Shown here piece by piece: positions 43,804 to 53,034 of a stretch of 64,000 nucleotides of DNA. Location: NCBI GenBank assembly GCA_016719295.1, contig JADKAF010000001.1, positions 3,720,001 through 3,784,000 on the forward strand, given 5' to 3'. The DNA is from Planctomycetota bacterium. GTDB taxonomy: Bacteria > Planctomycetota > UBA1135 > JADKAF01. The notes beneath the pieces are model-generated. The model saw nothing but the letters and a program-made list of their open reading frames with translations. It was not told where the DNA came from and did no database searches. Position 1 is the stretch's first letter; every line of letters begins with the position of its first letter. Both the position numbers and the translations under genes were made by a program.

Positions 43804-44316
43804 TCAGACCAGGGACATCGAAGCGGGGAGGCGCTCCAGGCGCACGACCTCGGTCCCTCTCTCGCCTTCCTCATCGAGAGCGAGCAGCCGCTGTCCGTCA
43901 TCGTTGCCAAAGCGCGTGAGCTCGAGCTGGCCGTTGAGATCGCGCTCGCGGCGCAGCAGGAAGCGCTGCAGGCGCTGCGACTGCACGCGCTCGTAGGCCA
44001 GCGACAGCCCCCCGCGCGGGTCCCACATGAATCCGTACTCGGGCTGCTCGCCTTCGCGGCGCATGTTGCGCATGCGCGCCATCCGGCGAAGGAACTCGCC
44101 GGTGCCCGGGAGGTCAGCGCGCACGATCACGGGATGGTCGACCACCCACTCCGGTACCTGCCTGCGGGAGATGCGCAGCCCGATTCCTCCGGCACCGAGG
44201 TCCAGGAGGTGGCTGCGAAGGCAGATGAGGTTGTCGTGGGGATGGACGAGCTGGCAGCTGATCGCCGTGCTCGCCTCGAATCCGATGCGCTTGTCGTGGC
44301 GGCGGTAGAGCTTCAT
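43804..44316 (-). CDS. PilZ-like protein with altered second motif
   Basis: A 170-residue paralog of the two genes downstream. RxxxR is present at Arg6-Arg10 (RRHDKR), but the second motif reads DLGAGG: the Ser is replaced by Gly, which may weaken ligand binding. The gene is the first of the three. A hairpin ACCTC/GAGGT (44385-44398) lies in the divergent gap of 265 bp before the atuA gene. Confidence 0.65.
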   Translation of the reverse strand: MKLYRRHDKRIGFEASTAISCQLVHPHDNLICLRSHLLDLGAGGIGLRISRRQVPEWVVDHPVIVRADLPGTGEFLRRMARMRNMRREGEQPEYGFMWDPRGGLSLAYERVQSQRLQRFLLRRERDLNGQLELTRFGNDDGQRLLALDEEGERGTEVVRLERLPASMSLV

Positions 44317-44581
44317 GGGTCGATCTCTCGTTGCAGCGCGCTAGGGCGCCTTGCGCGGCTGCGCGGTGCGCTACGACCCAACCGTACCTCTGTGGAGGTG
44401 CGCGCGAGGTCGGAGGTGAACAACTTTCCCTCGGGACCACGGGCGCGGAGCGCCGAGCCGCGTGCCGCGCCGAGCGCCGTCCTGGAGAGGCGAGCGCCGC
44501 CCTGCTACCCTGCTCGCCGCAACGCGCTCGGGACCGAGCGCGTCCTCGAGCAGCAGACGCGAGCAGAAGAAGCGAGCAGAC

Positions 44582-45955
44582 ATGAGCGGACGCGAACCCG
44601 TCCTGATCGCGAACGGCCAGGGCTTCTGGGGCGACAGCATCCTCGGCCCGGTGCGCCTCGTGCGCGAAGGGCCGCTCCACTATCTGACCTTGGATTACCT
44701 CGCCGAGGTCACGATGAGCATCCTGCAGAAGCTGCGCTCGCGCAGCCCCGACGCGGGCTACGCCACCGACTTCGTGCGGATGCTGGAGCGCATCCTGCCG
44801 ACGTGCAAAGCGAAGGGGATCAAGGTGATCGCCAACGCCGCGGGCGTGAACCCGAGCGCCTGCCGCGCGGCGGTGATCGCCGTGGTGAAGAAGCTCGGCA
44901 TCACCGGCCTCAAGATCGCGACCGTCGAAGGCGACGACATCCTGGCGCGCCTGCCCGAGCTCATCGCCGGCGGTGAAGAGCTCCGCAACATGGACAGCGG
45001 GAAGCCGCTCGCGCCACGCCTCGCCGATGTGCAGAGCGCAAACGTCTACATCGGCGCGCGCTCGCTGGCCGACGCGCTCGCCGAAGGCGCCGACATCGTG
45101 ATCGCCGGCCGCGTCACCGACCCCTCGCTCGTCGTGGCGCCGATGATGCACGAGTTCGGCTGGGCGTGGGACGACTGGGACAAGCTCGCCTCGGCGACGA
45201 TCGCCGGCCACATCGTGGAGTGCGGCGCGCAGTGCACGGGCGGCAACTTCACGCGCTGGCGCGAGGTGCCCGACATGGCGCGCATCGGCTACCCGATCGT
45301 CGAGGCCTACCAGGACGGTAGCTTCGTGATCACCAAGCACCCCAACACGGGCGGCCTCGTCACCGTCGAGACGGTGGCCTCGCAGCTCCTCTACGAGATG
45401 GGCGATCCGAAGCGCTATCTCACGCCGGACGTCGTCGCCGACTTCACCACGATCCAGCTCGAGCCCGCCGGCAAGGACCGCGTGCGAGTGTCCGGCATCC
45501 GCGGCACGCCCGCGACGCCGACGTACAAGGTCTCGATCGCGGTGCTGGACGGCTGGAAGGCGACGGGCCAGCTTACCATCGCGGGGCCCGAAGCGGTCGC
45601 GAAGGCCGAGCTCTGCGCGAAGATCGTCTGGGAGCGCCTGAAGCTCGACGGCGTTGGCTTCGAGCGCGACGAGCAGATGGTCGAGCTCGTCGGCACGAAC
45701 GTCTGCCACGCCGGCATCGCCGCCGCTCCGAGCGAGCCCGCGGAGGTGGTGCTGCGCCTCGGCGTGCGCTCGACCGATCGCGCGAAGGTCGATCGCTTCG
45801 GCATGGAGATCGCGCCGCTCGTAACCAGCGGTCCGCCCGGCGTCACGGGCTTCGCCGGCGGTCGCCCCCAGGCGACCGAGGTCATCGGCTTCTGGCCCGC
45901 GCTGCTCAAGAAGGAGATGGTCACCACTCGGGTGGCGATGGAGGAGGTGCGCTGA
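44582..45955 (+). CDS. AtuA-family (DUF1446) protein
   Basis: A 457-residue protein of the AtuA/DUF1446 family, named for acyclic terpene utilisation but widespread in carboxylate catabolism. Typical blocks are IANGQGFWGD near the start, ANAAGVNP near 83, IAGRVTDPSL near 178, HIVECGAQCTGGNF near 213 and TGFAGGRP near the end. The reaction is not established. The ATG at 44582 begins the conserved N-terminus. It overlaps the small partner gene by one base (TGATG), so the two are coupled. Confidence 0.9.
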   Translation: MSGREPVLIANGQGFWGDSILGPVRLVREGPLHYLTLDYLAEVTMSILQKLRSRSPDAGYATDFVRMLERILPTCKAKGIKVIANAAGVNPSACRAAVIAVVKKLGITGLKIATVEGDDILARLPELIAGGEELRNMDSGKPLAPRLADVQSANVYIGARSLADALAEGADIVIAGRVTDPSLVVAPMMHEFGWAWDDWDKLASATIAGHIVECGAQCTGGNFTRWREVPDMARIGYPIVEAYQDGSFVITKHPNTGGLVTVETVASQLLYEMGDPKRYLTPDVVADFTTIQLEPAGKDRVRVSGIRGTPATPTYKVSIAVLDGWKATGQLTIAGPEAVAKAELCAKIVWERLKLDGVGFERDEQMVELVGTNVCHAGIAAAPSEPAEVVLRLGVRSTDRAKVDRFGMEIAPLVTSGPPGVTGFAGGRPQATEVIGFWPALLKKEMVTTRVAMEEVR

Positions 45956-46296
45956 TGAAGGTCCGACTCTCCCAGCTCGCGTATTCGCGCTCCGGCGACA
46001 AGGGCGACGGCTCGAACGTCGGCGTGATCGCCTACGACCGCGCGAGCTACGACCTGCTCGTCCGCGTGCTGACTCCCGCGCTGGTGAAGCGCCACTTCCA
46101 GGACATCTGCAAGGGCGAGGTCGAGCGCTACGAGATGCCCAATGTCCTAGCGCTGAACTTCATCCTGCGCGACTCGCTCGGCGGCGGCGGCTCGGCGAGC
46201 CTGAAGACCGATGCGCAGGGCAAGACGCATGGCTTGGGCATGCTGTACCTCGAGATCGAAGTGCCGGCGGGCTTCCAAGTGCCGAAGTACAGCTGA
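45955..46296 (+). CDS. AtuA-associated small protein
   Basis: A 113-residue protein with LAYSRSGDKGDGSNVGVIAY at the start and ALNFILRDSLGGGGSASLKTD in the middle. It corresponds to the short ferredoxin-like domain that follows AtuA in many genomes, sometimes as a fusion. Here it is a separate gene beginning one base before the end of atuA. It presumably forms a complex with AtuA. Confidence 0.85.
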   Translation: MKVRLSQLAYSRSGDKGDGSNVGVIAYDRASYDLLVRVLTPALVKRHFQDICKGEVERYEMPNVLALNFILRDSLGGGGSASLKTDAQGKTHGLGMLYLEIEVPAGFQVPKYS

Positions 46297-46324
46297 GATC
46301 CCCTCGTGGGGCGGAACGAGCGCC

Positions 46325-47290
46325 ATGGCCTCCGTGCTCCAGACCTTGGAACTTCGAGCGGCTCGAACGCCGCGCCGCGTCCTGCTCGCCGAGCCCGAGG
46401 ATCCGCGCGTCCTACGCGCTGCAGCACTCCTGCTCGAACGCGGCACCGCGATCCCCGTGCTGCTCGCGCCACCGGAGCTCGCCGGCGCTCCGGCGGGCTC
46501 TGCGTTCCTCGATCCGCGCGAGCCCGCGCTGCGCGCGCGCGCGATCGACGCGTACCACGCCGCTCGCGCGTCGAAGGGATGCACGCGCGAGGAAGCGGAA
46601 GGCGCGCTGCGTGACCCGCTGCTGCTCGCCGCGCTCGCGGTGAAGCTCGGCGCCGCCGATGCGACGGTCGCGGGCTCGCTCGCGTCGACGGCGAGGGTGC
46701 TGCGCGCGGCGATCCGCGGCGTCGGCACCGCGACGGGGACGAAGCTCGTCTCGAGCTTCTTCTTGATGGAGCTGCGCGACGGACGGGTGCTCACCTACGC
46801 CGATTGCGGCGTCGTGCCCGATCCGAGCGCCGAGGAGCTCGCCGAGATCGCGCTCTCCGCCGCCGAGAGCCATCGGCGCTTGGTGCAGGAGGAGCCGAGA
46901 GTCGCGCTGCTCTCGTTCAGCACGCACGGCAGCGCCGAGCATCCGCACGTGGAGAAGGTACGGCGCGCGACGGCGCTCGCTCGCGCGAAGGCGCCGACGC
47001 TCGCGCTCGACGGCGAGCTGCAGTTCGATGCCGCGTGGGTGCCGAGCGTCGCGACGCGCAAGGCGCCGAGCTCCGCGGTGGCCGGCCGCGCCAACGTGTT
47101 CGTCTTCCCCGACCTCGACGCGGGGAACATCGCCTACAAGATCACCGAGCGCTTGGCCGGCGCCGCGGCGCTCGGTCCGCTGCTGCAGGGCCTCGCGAAG
47201 CCGTGCATGGATCTCTCGCGCGGCTGCTCGGCGGAGGACATCGCGCGCGTCGCGGTCGTCGCCGCGTGCTTGGTCGAGAGCGCGGCATGA
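46325..47290 (+). CDS. pta: Phosphate acetyltransferase
   Basis: A 321-residue enzyme of the phosphotransacetylase/phosphotransbutyrylase family, interconverting acetyl-CoA plus phosphate and acetyl phosphate. Signatures are RRVLLAEPEDPRVLRAA at the start, DATVAGSLASTARVLRAAIR near 120, LLSFSTHGSAEHPHVEKVRRA near 200, and VFVFPDLDAGNIAYKITERL followed by GLAKPCMDLSRG near the end. Length fits the short Pta form. It lies 28 bp after the AtuA partner gene and overlaps the next gene (ATGA). No acetate kinase gene is adjacent. Confidence 0.93.
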   Translation: MASVLQTLELRAARTPRRVLLAEPEDPRVLRAAALLLERGTAIPVLLAPPELAGAPAGSAFLDPREPALRARAIDAYHAARASKGCTREEAEGALRDPLLLAALAVKLGAADATVAGSLASTARVLRAAIRGVGTATGTKLVSSFFLMELRDGRVLTYADCGVVPDPSAEELAEIALSAAESHRRLVQEEPRVALLSFSTHGSAEHPHVEKVRRATALARAKAPTLALDGELQFDAAWVPSVATRKAPSSAVAGRANVFVFPDLDAGNIAYKITERLAGAAALGPLLQGLAKPCMDLSRGCSAEDIARVAVVAACLVESAA

Positions 47291-49848
47291 GGGCGCTCGC
47301 TCGCGGCGCGGCGCGGCGCGGCATCGATGTCGTCGCCGTCGCCGTCGTCGCCGGCATGGCGCTGCAGGGCGGCGCGCTCCGCGCGCAAGAGCCCGCACCG
47401 CCATCCGCTCCCGCGGCGAGCGCGCCGGCGTGGCGCACGACGCTCACGCACGTGAGCGGACCGCCGCGCGCCGGCGGAGGACGGGCGGCGATCTGCGCCT
47501 CGACGGCGGTGATCCCGCTCGAGGCGTCGGCGCGCGTCGACTTCGATCGCCAGCGCTTCGGGATCTACTCCACCGCGGGCCGGCGCCTCGGACCCGCGTG
47601 GACGCGGAGCCTTTCGGCGAAGGCGGACGGCAGCACGCTCGTCGGTCTCGCTTTTCTCCCGCCGCTGCATCTCGCGAACTTCGAGCACGCGGCCCACGAG
47701 CTCGAGCTGCGCAGCGAGGAAGGCGAGCGCGAGGAGCCGCCGGAGCTCGATCCGCGCTTGCGGGGTCTGCTCGAGCAAGCCGAAGGAGCGCGCCTCGCCG
47801 TCGAGGTGCAGGACCCCGCGGGGAATCTCTATCGCGCCGAGCTGCCGCCGCTCCCCGCGCTGCACGAGCGCCAGCCGCGCCTCGAGTGGGAAGGCTGCGC
47901 GACGCTACTGCCGGTCGACATCGTCGATGCCGAGGTGGCGCTCCCGGATCTCGGCGACGCGTGGTTCTCGCTGCGCGCCCTGCCGCAGGGGGACGAGCTG
48001 CCCGCCGCGGCGCGCCTCAGCTTCGCTTGGCTGAACGGCCGCCTCGAGCAGAACGCGTATCGCGACGTCTACGCCCGCCGCGTGAACCTCCGCGTCGAGA
48101 CGCCCGGGCGCTGGGCGCACCTGCAGCTCGGCGCGCCGTGGTGGCGCGGCCAGAGCGGCAGCGAGGTGGAAGACGCGCGCGGCCGACGCATCGCCCTCTA
48201 CGAGCCGTCGGGCTCCTCGGCGTTGCGCCTGCAGCACGGCGCGACCTTCGCGCAGAGCCTGCTCATCCACGACGGGAGCCGCGGGGAGGGCGCGCAGACG
48301 CGCGCCGACTTCGAGGAGTTCTGGTGCGCGCTCGAGCTCTATCGCCAGCCGAGCGCGCTGCTGCCGGTGCCGAGAGCGCCTCGACCGGAGGCGGCGCTGC
48401 GCGCCCTCGAGCGGCGCTATGACGAGCTGCGCAAGCAGTGGCGCCCGAACTCGCGGGAGCCAGCGCTCGTCGATCCGTTCACGGCCCAGCTCTCCTTCGG
48501 CGTGCCGCTCGTTCGCTACGAGCCCACGACCGGCTATCAAGGCATCGGGACGAACTCGCGCTTCGCCGTCGCCACCGCGATGACGGCGAGCCCCTACGCC
48601 GCGTTGCTGAATCGCCTGCACACCTGGTCGGCGCTCGCGTTCCCCGTGACCTGCTATCGCGTCGAGGGGGGGCGACTCCTCTTCGACGATCCGGCGCGCC
48701 ACGTCGAGGGCGAAGGCGCCCACGCGAAGATGAGCGTCAACTTCCACTACCTGCCGCACGATCCCGAGGGCCCGCTCGGCAGCACCCCCGCCGCCCAGCG
48801 CTTCGGCCGGCGCGTCTCGAAGCAGGAGCGCCTCATCGCCGAGCTCGTGAAGGGCTGGAAGCTGCACCCCGAGGACCGCGGCGCGAGCGAGCAGGTGGAC
48901 CTCCCCCACCACATGCGCTCCTCGGTCTACGGCCTGCAGGGCAACCTCGTGCAGGCTTGCCCCGAGTACGCGCTCTACGCCGGCGCTCACGCGAGCGCGT
49001 TCTCGCACACGATGCATCCCTGGAAGGACGGCGTCCTCGCCTGGCAGTGGGAGAACGCGCGCAAGATCCAGCAGCAGTCCGGAGAGATGCCGGGCTTCGC
49101 GCACGACGAGACCCGCTCCAACGCGAATCACTTGCTCCACGCGGCGTGGGCGCTCACGGCGGATGCGCGGGGCGCGGCGGGCTTCGCGCGGACGCTGCGC
49201 GAATGCGTGGCGGCGTACGTCGAGTGCACCCATGGCATCCGTCACCCGCGCGGGTTCAACTTCTGCCAGATCGGCAAGCACACTCTCTACCCGGCCACGG
49301 ACGGCTCGCAGGTGGAGCTCGTGCCGATCCTCGTCGGGACCTATCAGCTCGGCTGGGTGGAGAACAGCGGTCGGACCCTGCTCCGCGTCCTGCGCGCGCG
49401 CGGCGAGGACGCGCTCGCCGCGAAGCTGGAGGAGCTCCTGCGCGAGTGCGTCGACCTGGTCCTCTCGGCCCCCGCGATGATCGACCCTGCCTCCGGTTCG
49501 ATGGCCTTCTACGCGATGGGCGGGTTCTCGGGGTACGACGCGCCCTCCACCTGGAGCCTCGATGTGGGCGAGAGGCGCTACGAGGTGGGCGGGAAGACCG
49601 TCGTGTACGACTTCTCGGCGGGCCGGAGCTACTCCGACCGCTTCGAGCACCACTTCACGGCCTACGTCCAGCTCGCCGCCGCCTTCGAGGGCACCGCCCC
49701 CGAGCGAGCCAAGCGGCTGCAGAACCTGGCCTCGAAGGCACTGCCCGAGCGCTACCGCGCGCCGGAGAAGTCGGCGCAGCAGCTCGCCGAGGCCGAGTTC
49801 CACCCCTGGGATCTACCCGCGGCGACCCAGCTCCTCCAGCGCCGCTGA
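47287..49848 (+). CDS. Large exported protein of unknown function
   Basis: An 853-residue protein with an N-terminal signal peptide (about 1-34, GGALRAQEP). The first half (about 40-370) is beta-rich with several Arg/Asp-rich turns. The second half (about 400-850) is dominated by helices and conserved-looking aromatic/His motifs: NFHYLPHDP, HHMRSSVYGLQG, FSHTMHPWKDG, HDETRSNANHLLHAAW, NFCQIGKHTLYP, FYAMGGFSGYDA. That pattern is compatible with an alpha-helical toroid such as carbohydrate-active enzymes adopt. I cannot assign a family. It is translationally coupled to pta, though its location is extracytoplasmic. Confidence 0.6.
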   Translation: MRALARGAARRGIDVVAVAVVAGMALQGGALRAQEPAPPSAPAASAPAWRTTLTHVSGPPRAGGGRAAICASTAVIPLEASARVDFDRQRFGIYSTAGRRLGPAWTRSLSAKADGSTLVGLAFLPPLHLANFEHAAHELELRSEEGEREEPPELDPRLRGLLEQAEGARLAVEVQDPAGNLYRAELPPLPALHERQPRLEWEGCATLLPVDIVDAEVALPDLGDAWFSLRALPQGDELPAAARLSFAWLNGRLEQNAYRDVYARRVNLRVETPGRWAHLQLGAPWWRGQSGSEVEDARGRRIALYEPSGSSALRLQHGATFAQSLLIHDGSRGEGAQTRADFEEFWCALELYRQPSALLPVPRAPRPEAALRALERRYDELRKQWRPNSREPALVDPFTAQLSFGVPLVRYEPTTGYQGIGTNSRFAVATAMTASPYAALLNRLHTWSALAFPVTCYRVEGGRLLFDDPARHVEGEGAHAKMSVNFHYLPHDPEGPLGSTPAAQRFGRRVSKQERLIAELVKGWKLHPEDRGASEQVDLPHHMRSSVYGLQGNLVQACPEYALYAGAHASAFSHTMHPWKDGVLAWQWENARKIQQQSGEMPGFAHDETRSNANHLLHAAWALTADARGAAGFARTLRECVAAYVECTHGIRHPRGFNFCQIGKHTLYPATDGSQVELVPILVGTYQLGWVENSGRTLLRVLRARGEDALAAKLEELLRECVDLVLSAPAMIDPASGSMAFYAMGGFSGYDAPSTWSLDVGERRYEVGGKTVVYDFSAGRSYSDRFEHHFTAYVQLAAAFEGTAPERAKRLQNLASKALPERYRAPEKSAQQLAEAEFHPWDLPAATQLLQRR

Positions 49849-49866
49849 GCGCGGGCGGAACGACCC

Positions 49867-49890
49867 GGGCGGCGTGGCCACGCCCCGCCC
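49867..49890 (+). terminator. GC-rich hairpin after the 853-residue protein gene
   Basis: GGGC/GCCC flanks the perfect 14-bp palindrome GGCGTGGCCACGCC (49871-49884), which starts 22 bp after the stop codon. Only a short T-run (ATTT) follows, so intrinsic termination is plausible but not proven. Confidence 0.45.
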
Positions 49891-49912
49891 GGCCCGATTT
49901 GGCCGCCCGGTG

Positions 49913-49921
49913 TAGTGTCCC
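49913..49921 (+). promoter_or_regulatory. -10-like TAGTGT box with CCC discriminator
   Basis: TAGTGTCCC resembles the elements upstream of lutA (TATACTCCC), the PKD gene at 24848 (TATACTCCC) and the gene at 59904 (TAGACTCCC). It could drive the lipoprotein gene. Confidence 0.3.
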
Positions 49922-49990
49922 GCCTCGGAATGCGCTAAGAGTGGTCTTGCCATGCTCTTCTACCGTCGACTTCCTCGCGAGCCGATCTGC

Positions 49991-52933
49991 ATGCACTCTC
50001 CCGCTTCCACCCTTCGCTCCGCCGGGGCCGCTCTCTCCCTGGTCGGGCTGCTCCTCGCCCTCGCCGGCTGCGGCAACGACACCGGCGGCTCCACGGGCCG
50101 CCTCCAGATCCGCAACATCTCCTGGGGACGGCTCGTCGACGTGATCGACGAGACCGGAGCGCTCATCCGAGAGAACTACGTCGTCGGCGAGGACATCATC
50201 TCCGACGGCCAGGTCTACAACCTCGAGTTCAACCCCGTCACCGATGTCACCACGGTGCGGATCTTCCTGTCGCGAGCTGAGCCGGGCTTCGACCTCGCGT
50301 TCCAGCGCCTGACGGCGGGACTCGGGACGGTGCAAGTGAAGGGCGTGAACAGCTTCCCGCCCTACTCGCTGGTGCCGCGGAACTCGGCGATGCGCATCCA
50401 GTTCTCGGGTGCGGTGGACCCGGCGACGGTGGACACGACGACCGTGCAGGTCTTCTCCGGCGTGCCGCCGACGACGCCGCTCAGCGTGCGGTACATCGTC
50501 GATCCCCTGGAGCCGGAGCTGCTCGTGATCGATCCGACGATCACCATCTTCGACCAGGTCGCGACGGGCTTGCCGGTGAACTCGACGGGGCTGCCCCCCT
50601 CGGTCGACCTGACGACGCCCAACATCTCGCTGCGCATCCCGACCGTGGTGGACGTCACCGGCGGACAGAATCGCATCCTCTTGAGCTCGACCGGCAGCCC
50701 GGTGCTCTCCACCGGCAACGGTCCGACCGATCCCGCGGACACCTCGGCCCTGCTGCGCGTGCTGCGCGCGGGCAACGAGCTGGACCGCAATCGCGGCTTC
50801 CTCCTCGACCTCGCGGCACCCCGCCTGCTCGGCGAGCAGCAGGTCGAGATCTTGTCGCAGACCGCGGACCAGCTCGAGTACCAGTTCGACGTGGCGGCGT
50901 GCGCCGTGGTGCCGGAGGTCGGCGACGTGATCCAGCAGGGATTGCGCGCTGCCGAGGTCCTCGAGGTCCTCGACGCGAGCGCGCCGGACTTCCTCGTGCG
51001 CGTTCGGCGCCTCGACACGAGCGGCACGCCGTTCACGCAGCTCCAGCGCGGTCAGTACGTCTCCCCCTACGACGCGGCCACGGACAACCTGGCCTGCTTC
51101 CTGCGCTTCACGCCCTTCGCGACGGACCAGCTCGTCACCGGCGTGGATCCGGCCGCCACGGTCTCGCTGCGCTTCTCCGAGGCGATGGATCCGACCACGG
51201 TGAGCCCCTTCGATTCGCTGATCGTGTCGCGCAACGGCACGCTCGCGACGCTCGGCTTCCGTGACTTCACCATCGGCGAGATCGTGCCCTCGGCCGACAA
51301 CCGCCGCTTCACCTTCGCGCCCGCGAGCCCGGGCATGAACCACCAGAGCGGAACGGCGGAGACCTACTTCCTCCACCTGCGCACCGATCCGAACTCCGGG
51401 CTGTCGATTCGCGACCTCGCGGGCAACGCCCTCGATTTCCCCGACTCCGCGGTGCAGTTCACCCTCACCGCGAGCGCTGCGAACGTGCGCGTCGATGGCT
51501 TCGCGCTGCGCTTCAACCAGCAGAACGAGGACAACACCCCGGCCAATCCGACGGCTCCTCTGCTCGGCAGCGAATGGCGCGGCCAGTTCCTCGCGAATCC
51601 CGCGCAGGGCTTGGTGCAGGGCCGTACGGTCGCGCGCTTCTCGGTGCCGGTCGATCCGGGTCAGCCGGTGATCGCGCCGAAGCCGGTGAGCACCCTCCCC
51701 GAGCAAACGCCGCTGAATCCCCTGGGTGCGCGCTTGATGACGGTCTGGCGCTACGTCGACATGGGTCTCGGCTACAACGATGAAGCTGGCTACAACATCG
51801 ACGTCGAGGGACTCGCGTGGGCGCCGTTCGGGGGCCAGATCTCCGGGGACGTGTTCCCCAGCATGGAGATCTACCTCGGCCACTCGCAGTACCAGCCCGA
51901 CGAAGAGCTCGACGCGACGGGAACGCTGGCGACTCCGGTGTACCCGAACTCGGGCCTGCGCCCGACCTCGTACCTGGGCAACGTGCTGAACCAGACGCAG
52001 CTCACCAAGGTCTACGACGGCTCGTACTCGATCAGCAACCTCGACGCCTTCCTCGTGCCCGGCACGGGAACGGCGATGCTGCCGTGGCCGGAGTTCCGCG
52101 ATGCCACGGGCAACACCGCGACCTTCACGTGGCGCGACACCTCGATCCTCTCGCGAGGCGCTCCGGACGGCGGCGGCGTCGACCTGCGTGTCCTCGACGC
52201 GATCTTCGGACCCAACACGCGCGTCAACTACTGGCCCGCGGGACAGGTGCCGACGATCGGGCTGCCGCTGCTGATGGACTTCCGCGTGCAGCCCGATTCG
52301 GGGTCCACGGCGCGCGGCCTCAACAGCTTCCAGGTCTCCTTCGCCAGCCCGCGCAACGTACAACGCCCGAACTGGCGCGTGTTCTCGGCCGGCGGCTTCA
52401 ACACGCAGAACCAGGCCATCCAGGTCGATACGAACAGCGACATCGCCACCGGCGGCTTCGCTGCCGGCGGCGCACCGACGCCGCCCAACGACGACTCGAT
52501 CTACTGGGGCCAGGTCGACTTCGTGATCAAGGTCTCCCGCGGCGTCACGCGCTGGATCGACACGAACGTCACCGATCCCACGGGGAACTTCCCCTCGTAC
52601 CAGACGCCGGTGATCGAGCCGCTGGCCTCCAACCAGCCGCCCGGCACGAGCCTACGGCTCGATTTCCGCGGCGCGGACAACGTCGCGACCAACTCGCAGC
52701 AGCTCACCCACGCCGAGTGCGTCGACCTCTACGGCGAGCCGATGCTCACGGCGCAGGTCACGCAATGCACGCCGAACACGGCGGCCACGGGCATCTCGGC
52801 CTGGACGAGCGCGATCGGCGACATCCGCGGCAAGCGCTTCTTGCAGATGCGCTTCGCGCTGGTCAGCAATCTCTCCACCGGCGCCGTGTCCACGCTCTCC
52901 GCGATCGGCATCGGCTGGAATCGCGTCCCGTAA
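49991..52933 (+). CDS. Lipoprotein with bacterial Ig-like (SbsA-type) domains
   Basis: A 980-residue exported protein. The start at 49991 gives a lipoprotein signal with lipobox LALAGC (Cys about 29) after a compact hydrophobic core; an alternative ATG at 49952 would add 13 residues. At least two regions resemble SbsA/Big_5 Ig-like domains: YSLVPRNSAMRIQFSGAVDPATVDTTT (about 125) and DPAATVSLRFSEAMDPTTVSPFDS (about 385). Both are typical of adhesion or surface-layer-associated proteins. The remainder is beta-rich with little homology. It ends in SAIGIGWNRVP before a giant hairpin. Confidence 0.75.
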   Translation: MHSPASTLRSAGAALSLVGLLLALAGCGNDTGGSTGRLQIRNISWGRLVDVIDETGALIRENYVVGEDIISDGQVYNLEFNPVTDVTTVRIFLSRAEPGFDLAFQRLTAGLGTVQVKGVNSFPPYSLVPRNSAMRIQFSGAVDPATVDTTTVQVFSGVPPTTPLSVRYIVDPLEPELLVIDPTITIFDQVATGLPVNSTGLPPSVDLTTPNISLRIPTVVDVTGGQNRILLSSTGSPVLSTGNGPTDPADTSALLRVLRAGNELDRNRGFLLDLAAPRLLGEQQVEILSQTADQLEYQFDVAACAVVPEVGDVIQQGLRAAEVLEVLDASAPDFLVRVRRLDTSGTPFTQLQRGQYVSPYDAATDNLACFLRFTPFATDQLVTGVDPAATVSLRFSEAMDPTTVSPFDSLIVSRNGTLATLGFRDFTIGEIVPSADNRRFTFAPASPGMNHQSGTAETYFLHLRTDPNSGLSIRDLAGNALDFPDSAVQFTLTASAANVRVDGFALRFNQQNEDNTPANPTAPLLGSEWRGQFLANPAQGLVQGRTVARFSVPVDPGQPVIAPKPVSTLPEQTPLNPLGARLMTVWRYVDMGLGYNDEAGYNIDVEGLAWAPFGGQISGDVFPSMEIYLGHSQYQPDEELDATGTLATPVYPNSGLRPTSYLGNVLNQTQLTKVYDGSYSISNLDAFLVPGTGTAMLPWPEFRDATGNTATFTWRDTSILSRGAPDGGGVDLRVLDAIFGPNTRVNYWPAGQVPTIGLPLLMDFRVQPDSGSTARGLNSFQVSFASPRNVQRPNWRVFSAGGFNTQNQAIQVDTNSDIATGGFAAGGAPTPPNDDSIYWGQVDFVIKVSRGVTRWIDTNVTDPTGNFPSYQTPVIEPLASNQPPGTSLRLDFRGADNVATNSQQLTHAECVDLYGEPMLTAQVTQCTPNTAATGISAWTSAIGDIRGKRFLQMRFALVSNLSTGAVSTLSAIGIGWNRVP

Positions 52934-52960
52934 GCCAGGCGAGACTCGGCCTGGAAGTGC

Positions 52961-53013
52961 GGCGCCCCGGAGCGGGGAGCGGTGATCGACACCGCTCCCC
53001 GCTCCGGGGCGCC
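52961..53013. terminator. Perfect 24-bp inverted repeat with 5-nt loop between convergent genes
   Basis: Left arm 52961-52984 and right arm 52990-53013 are perfect reverse complements around ATCGA. The arms begin and end with GGCGCCCCGGAGC and its complement. It lies 28 bp after the lipoprotein stop and 22 bp before the end of the convergent gene, so it can terminate both transcripts. It is structurally like the hairpin at 22945-23012. Confidence 0.75.
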
Positions 53014-53034
53014 GGCCGTTCTGGCGCGCTTCGT

